Shown here in pieces: positions 1 to 9,431 of a stretch of 34,764 nucleotides of DNA (its first letter is position 1; each line of letters starts with the position of its first letter). Source of the stretch: SAR116 cluster bacterium AG-313-A07 (lineage in GTDB: Bacteria > Pseudomonadota > Alphaproteobacteria > Thalassobaculales > Thalassobaculaceae); contig QBVV01000022.1 of assembly GCA_003284265.1 (NCBI GenBank), positions 1 to 34,764 on the forward strand. The letters are read 5' to 3'. A program made the position numbers and the translations under genes. Under the pieces are notes generated by a model. That model saw nothing but the letters and a program-made list of their open reading frames with translations. It did not search any database and was not told the DNA's origin.

Positions 1-1
1 A

Positions 2-1924
2 AATGCCCTGCAGGGTAATCGGAAGGTAGAGCAATTTTGGATTAGTTATCTTGATGCTTTGCTTAAAGACAATCAGGTCCATACTGCTAAGCGTGTTATC
101 GAGGACGCTAAGTCACTAGGACTAGACACAGAAAGAATCGCTATTCGAGATGAGCAGGTATCAAATCTAGGCAGAAGAGAGAACTTTCATAACAAAACGC
201 TCCAACAACAAAATGATACTCTTTTAAAGTTTTTTCAAGCTCAAAAATTTAAAGAGGCCGGGAACCTGGCAGTAAATTTAACCCAAAGGTTCCCACTTCA
301 GCCGTTGGGTTGGAAAATATTGGGTGCTATACTAAGCCATTATGGATCTAACATTGAAGCAACAAAAGCGAATCAAAGAGCACTATTATTAGTTCCTCAG
401 GATTGTGAGAATTACAACAATCTAGGCATCACAATAAAAGAATTAGGTAGATTAGAAGAAGCAAAAGGCCTTTATACTCAGGCAATACGGCTCAAACCTA
501 ACTACGCAGCGGCCCATAATAATCTTGGAAATATACTCCATGATCTTGGGGAGTTGAAAGATTCAGAAGACAGTCTGAGACGGGCAATATCTCTTAAAAC
601 GGGCTTTTCTGAAGCATATTTTAATTTAGGGAACACGCTTAATAAGTTGGGTGAAACTAAAGAGGCTACTAAAAGTTTTAGTGAGGCGATCGAGGTTAAA
701 CCAGACTATGCACTGGCATACAATAACCTCGCTGTAATGCTACAAAAGTTAAATGAATTAGACGAAGCTGAAAAAAGGTTTAGACAAGCGATAACCCTTA
801 AAACCGATGATGCGCTGGTTTATTACAATTTGGGGGGATTGTTGAAAGAATTAGGCAGGTTTAGAGAGGCAGAAATAGCTTTTCGCCAAGCATTAAAAAT
901 TAAAAATAATTATGCGGAGGCCTTTAATAATTTAGGTGTCACCCTTCAAGAACTAGAAAGATTAGAATCCTCTGGTGAGTATGTTGGTTTGTTTAATAAT
1001 ATGGGTAGATTAGAGGAGGCAGAATTAAGTTTCAAGCGAGCTATATGGTTTAATTATAACTACGAAGAAGCACGCTATAACTTGGGTATATTGTTATACG
1101 AGGCTAAAAAATTCGATGAAGCAGCGAAACAGTTTAATAGGACCGACATTAAACAAAGTAGATTTTTTGCTATTAGATGTTCTTATTTGAAAGATGACCA
1201 AGATATATTTTTTGAAAAAATAGATTTAATGATTAACAATGGACAAATAAATGCCGTCATAGGATCCTTAATACATTGTGCAGGTATAAAATATGGCGTG
1301 AAAAAACAAAACCCATTTTGCAACGACCCAATGGGTTACGTTGTTAAGACGGATCTACAAAAAAAATATGATTTTGAGGATATTTTTATAAAGACAGTCA
1401 ATGAGGTGTTAAAGGATGAATTAATACCTTTAAAGTCACAAGGACTTCTAATAAATGGAATTCAAACAGCAGGAAATATTTTTGATTGTGGCATAGTATC
1501 TAGGACGCCTATGGAATTAATAATTCGCTCTGAGATAGAAAATTATAGATCAGGTTTTGAGAAAAATAATGAAGGTTTCCTAAAAAACTGGCCAAGCTCC
1601 TATAATCTTTTTGGCTGGATAGTGAGTATGAAAAATGGAGGGAGCTTAGCCCCACATATGCATGACTCGGGTTGGGTAACTGGAAGCATATACATCAACG
1701 TCCCTCCAAAGGGTAAAACTGAAAATGGTGACCTTGTGGTATCGTTGTATGATCAAGCCGCACCAAGGGGTTTGTCGAAAAAGCAAGAAGCCAGGATAAG
1801 TGTCACAACTGGCAACCTATGTCTTTTTCCAGCTTCGCTTCACCACTACACCGTTCCATTTGAGGAAGAAGAAAACAGGGTCGTGTTAGCGTTTGATGTG
1901 GTACCCTCGTCTGGAAGTTCATAA
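2..1924 (+). CDS. TPR-repeat protein with C-terminal 2OG-Fe(II) oxygenase-like domain (5' partial)
   Basis: The frame is open to the left window edge and the residues before the first possible start (TTG at 59) read like the usual N-terminal region of this family (QFWISYLDALL), so the gene is cut off and its true start lies outside. Counting from the codon at 59, residues about 80-360 hold tandem tetratricopeptide repeats with the typical N-N-L-G / A-x-x-x-F-x-x-A-I pattern. One repeat near residues 300-325 is degenerate, with an inserted SGEYVGLFNNMG-like stretch. The last 90 residues resemble a putative 2OG-Fe(II) oxygenase domain (PF13759 type): H533-x-H535-D536, a distal H595/H596 and R607 are candidate iron and 2OG ligands. 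Such fusions are common in aquatic alphaproteobacteria. The TPR part probably binds protein partners. Substrate and role are unknown. No signal peptide can be judged because the N-terminus is missing. Confidence 0.85.
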   Translation, partial: NALQGNRKVEQFWISYLDALLKDNQVHTAKRVIEDAKSLGLDTERIAIRDEQVSNLGRRENFHNKTLQQQNDTLLKFFQAQKFKEAGNLAVNLTQRFPLQPLGWKILGAILSHYGSNIEATKANQRALLLVPQDCENYNNLGITIKELGRLEEAKGLYTQAIRLKPNYAAAHNNLGNILHDLGELKDSEDSLRRAISLKTGFSEAYFNLGNTLNKLGETKEATKSFSEAIEVKPDYALAYNNLAVMLQKLNELDEAEKRFRQAITLKTDDALVYYNLGGLLKELGRFREAEIAFRQALKIKNNYAEAFNNLGVTLQELERLESSGEYVGLFNNMGRLEEAELSFKRAIWFNYNYEEARYNLGILLYEAKKFDEAAKQFNRTDIKQSRFFAIRCSYLKDDQDIFFEKIDLMINNGQINAVIGSLIHCAGIKYGVKKQNPFCNDPMGYVVKTDLQKKYDFEDIFIKTVNEVLKDELIPLKSQGLLINGIQTAGNIFDCGIVSRTPMELIIRSEIENYRSGFEKNNEGFLKNWPSSYNLFGWIVSMKNGGSLAPHMHDSGWVTGSIYINVPPKGKTENGDLVVSLYDQAAPRGLSKKQEARISVTTGNLCLFPASLHHYTVPFEEEENRVVLAFDVVPSSGSS

Positions 1925-2235
1925 ATGAATTTCAAGTTTTTTAATGTCTATGGCTGGAGTTTCTTGGTAGAGAGCTTCAGATACTACAAGTTATAACATT
2001 TTAGTTAAGCAGATATAATGATAGTAGAACAAGGTCAGTCGAGACTCGGGGGATAAAAAGAAAAGCTTGGTGGATGAACGTACATTAAAAAACAGTAGTA
2101 TTCCTGGAAAACACCGCATGGACTGCGAGAGCAAAGCGTGTGTGATAGTTACTTTAGCACGTCTCAGTCATTGAATTATTTCCAGATAAACCTTGTATAT
2201 ATTTCAATGAGTTAAGGAATATTTAATCTCTTAAA
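1925..2235. other. 311-bp intergenic region, no gene recognised
   Basis: The region lies between the TPR gene (+) and tRNA-Leu (-). I see no convincing ORF or known RNA. A possible bulged stem pairs GACT (2121-2124), GAGA (2127-2130) and CGTG (2137-2140) with the contiguous CACG-TCTC-AGTC at 2158-2169. No T-run follows it, so it is not an obvious terminator. It could equally be chance. Confidence 0.4.
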
Positions 2236-2321
2236 TGGTGCGGGCGGGGAGACTTGAACTCCCACTTCCAAAGGAAACCAGATTTTGAGTCTGGCGCGTC
2301 TACCAATTCCGCCACGCCCGC
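2236..2321 (-). tRNA. tRNA-Leu (anticodon CAA)
   Basis: The reverse strand folds as a class II tRNA. The acceptor arm is GCGGGCG (2321-2315) paired with CGCCCGC (2246-2240), followed by discriminator A and an encoded CCA (2238-2236). The anticodon stem CCAGA/TCTGG encloses the loop CTCAAAA, giving anticodon CAA, which reads UUG. The long variable arm (about TTTCCTTTGGAAG) is diagnostic of Leu or Ser, and the T-arm GGAGTTCAAGTCTCC is standard. The tRNA is 86 nt with CCA, intact, and transcribed in the same direction as glyQS, about 100 bp downstream of glyS. Confidence 0.96.
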
Positions 2322-2419
2322 ACTAAAAAAATACGTTCTCTATAACTTAAAAATCCAAAAAACCCTAAGAAAATATAATTCATCAGAGCTATTTGTTCTA
2401 ATAAAAAAAAATACGACTA

Positions 2420-4486
2420 TTAAGTCTCTAATACTGAAAAATCAGCCACAGTGTTCATTGTGCTGACTATTAAGTCTAGTGTCTTTAATCTATTTTTCCG
2501 CAAAAGAGGATCGTCAGAGTTTACGATTACATTTAAAAAATATGCATCGACTGGTTCTCGAAGTGTTGTTAAAGCCTCGGTAGCCTTATTAAACTCCTGG
2601 CGTTCCATAATAGTAGGAAGTGAGGCCACAACCCTAGCTAATGCCTCCATCACATTTCTTTCTTCTTCTGATTGGAATAGGTCTGTATCTGGCTTCGAGG
2701 TGAAGCTAATGCCATCTTTTTTCGATTCTATAGCTACGATATTCGCAGCGCGACGATATGCTACTAGTAAACTATCTCCATCATCGCTGGATAAGAATTT
2801 TTCTAGGGCCTCTATTCTGTCGATAAGTCTATTTATATCGTCATCATTGCCTGCAGCAAAAATTGAGGAAATAAGATCATGTCTTGTTCCGCTATTTCTC
2901 AGAAAAATTCTGAGCCTCTCCATTATAAAATCGATTAGACCATTTTCATGTTTAAATTCAGGATATAAAGCTAATGATTTAGTAACTACTTCTTGTAAGG
3001 GCAATCTAAGGGAGTTTTCCCTGATTAACCTAATAATACCCAGGGCATAACGGCGTAGTGCAAATGGATCTTTAGAGCCAGTGGGTTTTTCATTTATAGC
3101 AAAAAATCCAACTAACGTATCAATTTTATCTGCGAGGGATACCACTACACTTAAAGGGGCCGTTGGGCACAAATCAGATGGGCCTTGCGGGCTGTGGTGT
3201 TCTTTAATAGCGAGGCAGACTGCGTCGGACTCCCCATCGTTATGAGCAAAATAACTTCCCATAATACCTTGCAGCTCGGGAAATTCTCCAACCATCGACG
3301 TGGTCAGGTCTGCCTTAGCGAGTTGAATGGCTCGTTTTAGACTCACCTTGTCAGTATTCGGAACCCATTTACTGAGATAAACTCCTAGTGCTTCTACCCG
3401 AACCATTTTTTCACCAAGTGTTCCAAGTTTTTCATAAAATTTAATATTTGCCAGTGCAGGAATGCGTGAACTTAATTTAATTGCTCGATCTTGATCCCAA
3501 AAAAACTTGGCGTCTGACAAACGCGCACTCAAAACTCTTTCATTTCCATTTACAGTAGTTTCATTTCTCTTGGAATCGGACGTCATGTTAGAAATTGTGA
3601 TAAAATTAGGAGAGAGCTCACCATCATGATCTATTAATGCAAAATATTTTTGATGACTTCTCATTGCACAAACCAACGCTTCGGGAGGCAATGTCATGAA
3701 TTCATGCTGAATTTTTCCTATCAATGGATTTGGCCATTCTATTAATCCGCATGCTTCTTCTAATAAGCTGGGATCACTTTTAAGTTCGATACCTCTGGCA
3801 ATGGCCAGATTTTGGGCCCGTTCCATTATGATGGATTTGCGCTCTTCTCGATCAATGACCACGAAAGCTTTTTTCAATTTTTCCCGGTAGTCGGAAAATG
3901 ATTCTACTTCGAACGACTGCGGCGCTAAAAAACGATGGCCCTTGGTCATATTTGCGTATTCGAGAATATCATCACCTAAATTAAGGTGACCCTCTAATTT
4001 TCTCTTATCAAAAACAGCTAGAATATGATGCAGTGGTCTTACCCATCTAAATGAATTTCGTCCCCACCGCATACTTTTAGGCCATGGCATTGCTCTAATC
4101 GCAGAGTCAATTATTTTAGGCAATATATCTTTCGTTTCTTGGCCAGCATTATTAATTATAGCGAATAAAAATTTTCCCTTGGAAGTCCCTCGTTCTTCTA
4201 GATCATTTCGCGTCAGCCCTACGCTTTTTAAAAATCCTTCAACAGCGACGTCTGGTGCATCGACTCTGGGGCCGCGTCGTTCATTAATTATATTGGGTTG
4301 TTTTGAAATTAATCCTTCGACCACAACACAAAGGCGATGTGGCGTAACTTGGCTGAAAGAGCTATCAAAAGTCAACGCATTATTCTTAAGGCCCTCGATG
4401 ATCAATCTATTAAGATCCTCGGCAGCTCGCTTTTGCATTCGAGCAGGAATTTCCTCTGAGAAAAGCTCTAAAAGAAATTCAGCCAT
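2420..4486 (-). CDS. glyS: Glycyl-tRNA synthetase beta subunit
   Basis: This is the beta chain of the bacterial two-subunit glycyl-tRNA synthetase. It works with GlyQ to charge tRNA-Gly in the cytoplasm and carries the tRNA-recognition and HD-like regions. The N-terminus [18 protein letters not shown] is the characteristic GlyS start. The ATG at 4486 is chosen over an in-frame upstream codon at 4504 because it gives this family N-terminus, has an AAAGGGA stretch upstream, and overlaps the glyQ stop by 8 nt, as expected for translational coupling. Internal marks include GHRFLAP, the HQKYFAL region and [10 protein letters not shown]. The length of 688 residues is normal. It is co-transcribed with glyQ. 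The stop is followed by a T-rich stretch on the minus strand with only a 4-bp stem, so any terminator there is weak. Confidence 0.97.
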   Translation of the reverse strand: MAEFLLELFSEEIPARMQKRAAEDLNRLIIEGLKNNALTFDSSFSQVTPHRLCVVVEGLISKQPNIINERRGPRVDAPDVAVEGFLKSVGLTRNDLEERGTSKGKFLFAIINNAGQETKDILPKIIDSAIRAMPWPKSMRWGRNSFRWVRPLHHILAVFDKRKLEGHLNLGDDILEYANMTKGHRFLAPQSFEVESFSDYREKLKKAFVVIDREERKSIIMERAQNLAIARGIELKSDPSLLEEACGLIEWPNPLIGKIQHEFMTLPPEALVCAMRSHQKYFALIDHDGELSPNFITISNMTSDSKRNETTVNGNERVLSARLSDAKFFWDQDRAIKLSSRIPALANIKFYEKLGTLGEKMVRVEALGVYLSKWVPNTDKVSLKRAIQLAKADLTTSMVGEFPELQGIMGSYFAHNDGESDAVCLAIKEHHSPQGPSDLCPTAPLSVVVSLADKIDTLVGFFAINEKPTGSKDPFALRRYALGIIRLIRENSLRLPLQEVVTKSLALYPEFKHENGLIDFIMERLRIFLRNSGTRHDLISSIFAAGNDDDINRLIDRIEALEKFLSSDDGDSLLVAYRRAANIVAIESKKDGISFTSKPDTDLFQSEEERNVMEALARVVASLPTIMERQEFNKATEALTTLREPVDAYFLNVIVNSDDPLLRKNRLKTLDLIVSTMNTVADFSVLET

Positions 4487-5435
4487 CACTATTCCCTTTG
4501 GCATTTCTCAACTCGTCCTTTTCTGGGTTCTTCCAATTGTGACCTGCTTCAACCCAGACTTCACAGCAATGACGCGCTAAGTTTCTAACCCTGCCTATAT
4601 AGGCTTGCCTTTCCGCAACACTTATTATCCCCCGAGCATCCATTAGATTGAATAAATGACTTGCTTTCATGCACTGGTCATAAGCGGGTAGAGGTAGGGG
4701 TTTATCTCTTTCAAGCAAAGATTTACATTCCACCTCGGCGTCGGAGAAATGTTGTGATAATTTTTCAGTATTAGCAGCTGAGAAATTAAACACGGAATAT
4801 TCCTGCTCGGCCTGATGAAAAATATCTCTATATTTTTTCCCGCCACCCTCGGCTGGTAAACCGTTCCAATCAAGATCGTATATCGAATCAACATTTTGTA
4901 TATACATCGCCAGACGCTCAAGCCCATAGGTTAATTCTAATGGGACCGGATTACATTCTATCCCGCCTACCTGCTGGAAATAAGTGTACTGTGAGACCTC
5001 CATCCCGTCGCACCAGACTTCCCAACCCAAGCCCCAAGCCCCTAGAGTCGGACTTTCCCAATCGTCCTCGACAAAGCGTATATCATGCTCTAAGGGATCC
5101 AATCCGATCGCTTTTAAAGAACCAAGATACAGCTCTTGGCTATCTTGCGGCGAAGGTTTCAATAGAACTTGAAACTGGTAATAGTGTTGCAGACGATTTG
5201 GATTCTCGCCATAACGTCCGTCTGTTGGACGTCTCGATGGTTGAACGTATGCTGCGTTCCAGACATCATCTGGTCCCAAAGAACGCAAGGTGGTAGCGGG
5301 ATGGAAGGTTCCGGCCCCTACCTCCATATCGTATGGTTGCAGGATAACGCAGCCCTTTTGAGCCCAATAGTTTTGTAATATTAGTATTAATGACTGAAAA
5401 TCCTTGCGGATAACTTGTTCATTAACTTCAGACAT
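4479..5435 (-). CDS. glyQ: Glycyl-tRNA synthetase alpha subunit
   Basis: This is the catalytic class II alpha chain of tetrameric glycyl-tRNA synthetase. It makes glycyl-adenylate and transfers glycine to tRNA-Gly. The family signatures are [20 protein letters not shown] and [15 protein letters not shown] near residues 26-55, [19 protein letters not shown] near 64-82, and [21 protein letters not shown] near 120-140. The 318-residue length is slightly above the usual 290-300 because of a C-terminal extension. It is the first gene of the glyQS operon, and its last 8 nt overlap the glyS start. The upstream gap to the convergent-side dehydrogenase end (5436-5556) is short and should hold the promoter. 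Confidence 0.97.
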   Translation of the reverse strand: MSEVNEQVIRKDFQSLILILQNYWAQKGCVILQPYDMEVGAGTFHPATTLRSLGPDDVWNAAYVQPSRRPTDGRYGENPNRLQHYYQFQVLLKPSPQDSQELYLGSLKAIGLDPLEHDIRFVEDDWESPTLGAWGLGWEVWCDGMEVSQYTYFQQVGGIECNPVPLELTYGLERLAMYIQNVDSIYDLDWNGLPAEGGGKKYRDIFHQAEQEYSVFNFSAANTEKLSQHFSDAEVECKSLLERDKPLPLPAYDQCMKASHLFNLMDARGIISVAERQAYIGRVRNLARHCCEVWVEAGHNWKNPEKDELRNAKGNSDG

Positions 5436-5556
5436 AAAATACTACCATTCGTTATTTATGAGTATTTGGCAAAATAAGTCGCTATAACCAATGAATCAAG
5501 CTGAGTACTCGTATTTTTTAAAGTTATAATTTCGCTTTATCTGCGGCAACTGTTTT

Positions 5557-6726
5557 TCAAATGGCTAATTCAAGAATTTCTATTACTTGTTCGGGAGTAT
5601 TAATTTTGCGCGGATTAGAAAAAGTCCAATCGTCTAACATGCAGTTTTCTGCTAATTGTTGGAACTGTTCTCTTTTTACACCCACCGTTCTTAGGTTTCG
5701 TGGCATACCCAACCCATCTATGAGGTTATGAAGTATTTCAGACGCGGGGATATTTGGCTTACCAAGAGCTTCTGAGAGGTTAGCCTGTCTCTCGCTATTG
5801 ATAGTTTTATTCCATTCTAACACAGATGGCAGCATTACGCAGGATGTATGTCCGTGGGGCACCCCTGCGGTTCCCCCCAAAATATGCCCAATAGCATGGC
5901 TTGCCCCTAAGCGGCATCCGGATACAATACCGGTCATCGATAACCAGGCTCCCATTAAACACTTCTGACGTGCTTCGAAGTCATCAGGGTTTGACTTAAC
6001 TCTAGTTAAACCCTCACTCAATAATCGAAGTGCGTGCAGTACGGCGCCATCCCAATAATCGTTAGCATCTAATGATAAGTAAGTTTCCACGGCATGGTCT
6101 ACCGCTCGAATACCGGTTGATAAAAATAACCATTCGGGTGTATGCCTAGTAACTTCGCCATCAAGGATTACTGAAATAGGCATTATGCCACGATGGACAT
6201 AGGATTGTTTAAGTTTTAATCTTGGCTCGGTGACACCTGCTCTAGCGTTAAATTCTCCTCCAGACAAAGTAGTTGGAACCGCTATTTGTCGAACTGTTGG
6301 AGCGCTATATTCGGGAAAGTGTCTTTTACCTGCCTCATCTACTGTAGTACGATATGGTTCCAGACCATTTATATCTGTGATTCCATGCTCAAGGCAAATA
6401 GTTACGGCTTTTCCTCCGTCTGTCACAGAACCACCACCAAAAGTGACTAATAGATCAGCCTTAGATTCCCGAGCAGCATTCGCGCATTCAATAACTGCAT
6501 CACGTGGTGAATGAGCAGGCATATTGTCATGTAGGCCGCAAAACCGAGGTCCTAGAGTGGATATAATTTTCGTTACCTCATCTGTTTCTCTATTAAGCGT
6601 TCCTCCAACTAGAAGGAAAACCTTTTTGGCTCCGATACGCTCTACTTCTTTTGCGATAGCTACCGCAGTGGCCTCACCGAATATTACACGTTCCATGATT
6701 CCAAAACTAATCATTCCGCTTTTCAT
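5557..6726 (-). CDS. Iron-containing alcohol dehydrogenase / maleylacetate reductase-like
   Basis: This is a group III (iron-type) NAD(P)-dependent dehydrogenase of 389 residues. The nucleotide-binding GGGSVTDGGKA lies at residues 97-107. The metal-site region follows: H211 in GIRAVDHAVE, H281 in GASHAIGHILGG, and H291 in GVPHGHTS. In the classical family (FucO type) the first metal ligand is an Asp in GxDAxTH. Here that position is Arg207 and an Asp (D210) sits directly before H211, which places the protein in a divergent, maleylacetate-reductase-related branch. The ATG at 6726 has AGGA about 8 nt upstream. It follows the small membrane-protein gene by 22 bp on the same strand. It probably reduces or oxidises a carbonyl/alcohol intermediate in degradation of an organic acid. 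The substrate cannot be read from the sequence. Confidence 0.85.
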   Translation of the reverse strand: MKSGMISFGIMERVIFGEATAVAIAKEVERIGAKKVFLLVGGTLNRETDEVTKIISTLGPRFCGLHDNMPAHSPRDAVIECANAARESKADLLVTFGGGSVTDGGKAVTICLEHGITDINGLEPYRTTVDEAGKRHFPEYSAPTVRQIAVPTTLSGGEFNARAGVTEPRLKLKQSYVHRGIMPISVILDGEVTRHTPEWLFLSTGIRAVDHAVETYLSLDANDYWDGAVLHALRLLSEGLTRVKSNPDDFEARQKCLMGAWLSMTGIVSGCRLGASHAIGHILGGTAGVPHGHTSCVMLPSVLEWNKTINSERQANLSEALGKPNIPASEILHNLIDGLGMPRNLRTVGVKREQFQQLAENCMLDDWTFSNPRKINTPEQVIEILELAI

Positions 6727-6748
6727 TTTTTTGGATCCTAAGATTAAA

Positions 6749-7084
6749 TTATTTTTTACTATTTTCCGATTGGTCTTGAGGTGGGTGAATGCTGATAGTA
6801 TCAGCTTTAGTTCCTGATACGGGAAGTTCTCCGGGTTTTGGTAATGTCTCTTGACCTATATCTAAAGCTTCTGGGCAAGCGTATTGGGCAAACCATGTAG
6901 CCAAAAGGAAAGATGCAAAACCCATTGCAAGGATCGCTTTTAACATGTCTGGTGACCAGGAAACCCAAAGCAAAAGTGGGGTAACTAATGCCACCAATCC
7001 ACACATCGCCATCCCTATTTCGGCTCGCTCCCGAGTTAAAATACGTCGAAGTATAGCCTTGATAAATGCAATTACATCGCCCAT
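6749..7084 (-). CDS. Small two-TM hypothetical membrane protein
   Basis: The protein has 111 residues from the ATG at 7084. The frame continues upstream only to a TTG at 7138, which has no ribosome site, and 7084 gives a more natural start (MGDVIAFIKAILRR). Two hydrophobic segments, about residues 29-48 (GMAMCGLVALVTPLLLWVSW) and 52-70 (MLKAILAMGFASFLLATWFA), should span the membrane. The tail (about 40 residues) is polar and Pro/Gln/Ser-rich. It resembles nothing I can name. It ends 22 bp before the dehydrogenase gene, so the two are likely co-transcribed. It could be a small accessory or anchor protein. No function is assigned. Confidence 0.55.
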   Translation of the reverse strand: MGDVIAFIKAILRRILTRERAEIGMAMCGLVALVTPLLLWVSWSPDMLKAILAMGFASFLLATWFAQYACPEALDIGQETLPKPGELPVSGTKADTISIHPPQDQSENSKK

Positions 7085-7352
7085 TTTCTGCACTTTTCCA
7101 AAATAGTTCCCATGAGAATCTCGGTTATTTCCTATCAATCAAATCGCACACGTTCAAGTCGAATAAAATTCATATTTAAGTATTATTTTAATCTTTATTT
7201 TAGAAAGTAAATTTTCATAACGCATAGTACTTCCAGATATAGTTTTTATATAATGTTCTTGTGCCGCATAATATATTATCTCAAGATGATCAAATGTGTT
7301 AATGCCGCGAACGTTTTACATTAAATACTAACCAATAACGGATGAAAATTGA

Positions 7353-8405
7353 ATGGCCAATCGATATCAAAGCAACGACCTCATACTTTATATTGAAGCC
7401 CTCTTTGTGGCTGCTGGAATGGATGCGGATAAATCGGCGATTGTTGCCCCACTGCTTGTAGAAGCAGATTTAATGGGACACACCACTCATGGAATAGCGC
7501 AAGCCCCTGCTTATTTGTCTGGTTTGGAGAACGGTTTGATGAAGGGTACTGGCGATCCTTTAGTTGTTGCAGACAGAGGTGCTACGATAACTTGGGATGG
7601 TCAAAGAATTTCCGGTGTTTGGCTTACAGCCAAGGCTATCGATCTTGCAATAGAGCGCTCAAAAAAATATGGCACGGCAACAATAGCTATAAGACGGAGT
7701 GGTCATATTGCCTGTCTTGCCGCATTTCTCTCTAGGGCTACTGAAAAGGGCTGCATGATAGAGCTAGCATCCTCGGATCCATCGATTGTTAGTGTCGCTC
7801 CCTATGGCGGCACAAAACCTGCCTTTACACCCAATCCGATAGCCGTAGGAATTCCAACGAGCGATAACCCTATCCTTATTGATATAAGCGCATCTATTAC
7901 TACCAATGGTCTGACAGGACGCTTATTCTCCGAAGGGAAAAAACTTCCTGGAGATTGGGTCCAGGATAAATTTGGACAACCAAGCGATGATCCAGCCGTT
8001 TTGTTTACCGATCCGCCCGGAACGATTTTGCCAATAGGCGGGAAAGAATATGGCCATAAGGGTTTTGGCTTAGCATTAATGATTGAGGCTTTAACCCAGG
8101 GGCTATCAGGGCTGGGGCGGGCAGACCCTCCAGAAGGTTGGGGGGCAGCCGTTTATCTGAAAGTCACAGACCCTGCGGCGTTTGGAGGGACAGAAGAATT
8201 TATACGACAAACCTCGTGGTTAGCAGAAAGTTGTCGAAGTAATCCCCCAGCCGATGGAGTAGAAAGTGTAAGGCTTCCTGGCGACAATGCGTTTGCAAAC
8301 AAGGCTAAAGCTGTAGAAAATGGATTAGAATTGTACCCCGGTTTGCTTAACGGATTAAAAGAATTTTCGGCTAAGTTTAATATCTCTGAACCAAAGCCAA
8401 TTTGA
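7353..8405 (+). CDS. Ldh2/malate-lactate dehydrogenase family oxidoreductase
   Basis: This is an NAD(P)-dependent 2-hydroxyacid or imine reductase of the Ldh2 family (PF02615), a fold unrelated to classical LDH. Members reduce malate, sulfolactate, ureidoglycolate, Δ1-piperideine-2-carboxylate and similar substrates. Visible marks are MGHTTHGIAQAP (residues 41-52), the catalytic His118 in RRSGHIACLAAF, the cofactor loop GGTKPAFTPNPIAVG (152-166) and GHKGFGLALMIEAL. The length of 350 residues is typical. The ATG at 7353 is preceded by a modest GGATGAAAA. It stands alone on the plus strand, divergent from the 7084 gene with about 270 bp between. The next gene (EamA) converges on it. The exact substrate is unknown. 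Ring-cleavage products of N-heterocycles are one possibility given the neighbourhood, but this is weak inference. Confidence 0.85.
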   Translation: MANRYQSNDLILYIEALFVAAGMDADKSAIVAPLLVEADLMGHTTHGIAQAPAYLSGLENGLMKGTGDPLVVADRGATITWDGQRISGVWLTAKAIDLAIERSKKYGTATIAIRRSGHIACLAAFLSRATEKGCMIELASSDPSIVSVAPYGGTKPAFTPNPIAVGIPTSDNPILIDISASITTNGLTGRLFSEGKKLPGDWVQDKFGQPSDDPAVLFTDPPGTILPIGGKEYGHKGFGLALMIEALTQGLSGLGRADPPEGWGAAVYLKVTDPAAFGGTEEFIRQTSWLAESCRSNPPADGVESVRLPGDNAFANKAKAVENGLELYPGLLNGLKEFSAKFNISEPKPI

Positions 8406-8461
8406 TTTACGTCATAGTTTTCTCAAAAGTGGCTAATTGAGTTTTAAAAAACCTCCTCTTC

Positions 8462-9337
8462 TTAACATCCAGTTTTTCGCTTCGCTACAGCTTCTCTATG
8501 AGCAATATAAGTTGAGCTTGCGATAATTATGGCCGATCCAATCCAGGTCCATATTTCTGGCACTTCTGAAAAAATTAAATAACCGATCAGAGCAGCCCAG
8601 AACAACTGTAAGAATTTTATTGGTTGAAGTGCAGATAGCTCCGCAATTTTAACTCCTTTAATCATGCAAAGATGCCCCAATGTGGCTAATCCTGCTGTTA
8701 AAAACATCCAGGCCCATTCTTCCCATGTAGGCCATTGCCATACATACAAAGCAGGACCCATAATAGTCAAAGTTACAAAAACGGATAGATAGGCTACTAG
8801 AGCCGACGGACTCTCCTGTCGGGTCAGAACTTTTGAAAGTAAATCGGATATTGCAAACACTGGTGCAGCGATAAGCATTAGAAGTGCGCCTAACTCAATT
8901 TGTGCAAAGCCAGGACGTAAAATTATCACGGCGCCCAGTAGCCCAATAAATACAGCTAAAATTCTTCTTATCCGAACGACTTCACCAAGGAAGATAGCAG
9001 CACCGATCGTCGCGAAAACAGGTCCAGTGAAACCGATAGCTGTTACATCAGCTATCGGAATTCGGCTCATCGCATAGAACCAACACATCACTCCGATAGA
9101 ATGAAGTAGTCCGCGTATTAAGTGTAAAGAAAAACGTGCCTTTTTTACATCAATTAGCCTTAATTGAAGAAAAAATGGGAGCATGAAAATTAAACCTAGT
9201 CCATAGCGCAGAAAGGCTACTTGAACCGGATTTAAAGAGGTCCCAACGTGCCGAACAATCCCCATAAAAGATGCAAAAATGAGCCCCGCCAGGCCCATCC
9301 AAATTATTCCTTGAACATTATAGGGTAATTTAGCCAT
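8462..9337 (-). CDS. EamA/DMT-family transporter
   Basis: This is an inner-membrane drug/metabolite transporter with two EamA repeats of about five helices each. From the ATG at 9337 (MAKLPYNVQGIIWMGLAG) the protein has 291 residues, the normal size. The upstream frame to 9535 would overlap the divergent sulfurtransferase gene and adds an untypical N-terminus, so it is rejected. The hydrophobic segments run almost continuously. The repeat 1 signature is IPIADVTAIGFTGPVFATIGAAIFLGE-like, followed by RILAVFIGLLGAVIILRPG. Repeat 2 includes LATLGHLCMIKGVKIAELSALQP-like and LIGYLIFSEVPEIWTWIGSAII-like segments. The family exports amino acids, metabolites or other solutes. The cargo is not predictable here. 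It converges with the Ldh2-family gene upstream. Confidence 0.88.
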   Translation of the reverse strand: MAKLPYNVQGIIWMGLAGLIFASFMGIVRHVGTSLNPVQVAFLRYGLGLIFMLPFFLQLRLIDVKKARFSLHLIRGLLHSIGVMCWFYAMSRIPIADVTAIGFTGPVFATIGAAIFLGEVVRIRRILAVFIGLLGAVIILRPGFAQIELGALLMLIAAPVFAISDLLSKVLTRQESPSALVAYLSVFVTLTIMGPALYVWQWPTWEEWAWMFLTAGLATLGHLCMIKGVKIAELSALQPIKFLQLFWAALIGYLIFSEVPEIWTWIGSAIIIASSTYIAHREAVAKRKTGC

Positions 9338-9431
9338 TTTTATTCGAGCGTTTTCGAAAATTAGCATATTATAAAATCCAGCTAGAAAAAGTTTACACTT
9401 AATAAATCTTAAACCTCTATGGGAAGCAAAA

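Noticed and set aside
2415..2477. 13-nt direct repeat GACTATTAAGTCT at 2415-2427 and 2465-2477 at the glyS 3' end
   Set aside because: One copy is coding and the other spans the stop codon. The stem each can form is only 4 bp, too weak for a terminator despite the T-run after it on the minus strand.
2451..3050. 199-codon plus-strand ORF inside glyS, and similar long antisense frames within mutL, the Mo subunits and the dehydrogenases
   Set aside because: They lie opposite clear genes, have Ser/Leu-rich compositions typical of antisense frames, no ribosome sites and no recognisable domains.
7139..7152. 14-nt direct repeat TCAAATCGCACACG, also at 13696-13709
   Set aside because: Both copies are intergenic, but a 14-mer occurring twice in a 35-kb window is about what chance allows, and the two positions do not share a consistent distance to a start codon.
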